This document shows positions 6,480 through 6,781 of a stretch of 6,781 bases of DNA, piece by piece (position 1 is the stretch's first letter; each line of letters begins with the position of its first letter). The stretch is from assembly GCA_016929815.1 (NCBI GenBank), contig JAFGIC010000370.1, positions 1 through 6,781 of the forward strand, written 5' to 3'. The position numbers were made by a program, and so were the translations under genes. Below the pieces are notes generated by a model that saw nothing but the letters and a program-made list of their open reading frames with translations, did not search any database and had not been told where the DNA came from. The DNA is from Deltaproteobacteria bacterium. GTDB lineage: Bacteria; Desulfobacterota; DSM-4660; Desulfatiglandales; HGW-15.

Positions 6480-6781
6480 TTAAATATCGTAGTAAAGCAT
6501 GAACTCATAGGGATGAGGCCGCAAGTCCATTGCCTCGACCTCGTTCACCATCTTGTAGCTTATCCATGTATCTATGACATCCTGTGTAAATACATCGCCC
6601 TTGAGCAGGAACGCATGATCATCTTTAAGGGCATTCAAAGCATCTCTCAGTGAGCCGGGCGTCTTGGCCACCTGCATTGCCTCTTCGGGCGGCAGGTCAT
6701 AGATATTCTTATCCAGAGGCTTGCCCGGATCGATCTTATTCTGGATACCGTCCACAGCCGCCATCATTATGGCGGAGAAGG
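6480..6781 (-). CDS. glnA: Glutamine synthetase, type I, C-terminal part (5' end outside window)
   Basis: About 100 C-terminal residues are present; the frame stays open through the right edge (FSAIMMAAVDGIQNKIDPGK), so the gene begins outside the window, and the Met at 6767 is internal. Glutamine synthetase makes glutamine from glutamate, ammonia and ATP in the cytoplasm as a dodecamer. DGIQNKI-PG followed by DKNIYDLPPEEA is diagnostic of the bacterial GSI family. The Tyr in NIYDLPPEE matches the residue adenylylated in E. coli GlnA (Tyr397), consistent with the adenylylation-controlled GSI-beta class. The C-terminus HPYEFMLYYDI resembles the normal GlnA end (HP-EF--YY), with stop TAA at 6482-6480. 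glnE, encoding the modifying enzyme, follows on the same strand. Confidence 0.97.
   Translation of the reverse strand, partial: FSAIMMAAVDGIQNKIDPGKPLDKNIYDLPPEEAMQVAKTPGSLRDALNALKDDHAFLLKGDVFTQDVIDTWISYKMVNEVEAMDLRPHPYEFMLYYDI
6699..6701 (-). other. Codon for the GlnA adenylylation Tyr
   Basis: TAT on the minus strand encodes the Tyr of NIYDLPPEE. By alignment with E. coli GlnA this is the residue that GlnE modifies with AMP. Its presence, with an intact GlnE next door, indicates that covalent control of glutamine synthetase probably operates in this organism. Confidence 0.85.

Overview
This window looks like an ordinary bacterial chromosome segment of moderate GC content. It carries a nitrogen-assimilation block on the minus strand and one unrelated gene on the plus strand. 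The lineage cannot be fixed from the sequence alone. A glnA-glnE pair with an unusually long GlnE, beside an exported HEAT-repeat protein and a MaoC-like acyl dehydratase homologue, suggests an anaerobic or environmental Gram-negative group such as Nitrospirota or the former Deltaproteobacteria. This is a weak inference.

Layout from left to right: (1) Positions 2-1624, plus strand: a gene open at the window's left edge, encoding a MaoC/hotdog-fold acyl dehydratase-like protein with a roughly 60-residue Gly/Pro/Ala-rich insert in its C-terminal half. (2) Positions 1651-1684: a strong 13-bp hairpin terminator between two convergent genes. (3) Positions 1684-2481, minus: a 265-residue exported HEAT-repeat protein, with its own candidate promoter and ribosome binding site. 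(4) Positions 2591-6385, minus: a 1264-residue GlnE (glutamine synthetase adenylyltransferase/deadenylylase) with an extra N-terminal region of about 310 residues that contains two ACT domains resembling the glutamine-sensing C-terminus of GlnD. (5) Positions 6425-6458: a terminator hairpin between glnA and glnE. (6) Positions 6480-6781, minus: the C-terminal end of glutamine synthetase (GlnA), with the adenylylation Tyr conserved.

GlnA makes glutamine from glutamate and ammonia. GlnE attaches and removes AMP on the conserved GlnA Tyr near the C-terminus, so the enzyme and its modifier are neighbours here. The most interesting feature is the ACT-ACT-GlnE architecture. In the textbook enterobacterial cascade, glutamine is sensed mainly by the ACT domains of GlnD and relayed through PII to GlnE. 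Here the sensor-like module is built into GlnE, which suggests that it may read an amino-acid signal directly. No mobile elements, CRISPR arrays, tRNA or rRNA genes were seen, and no gene-free stretch exceeds about 110 bases.
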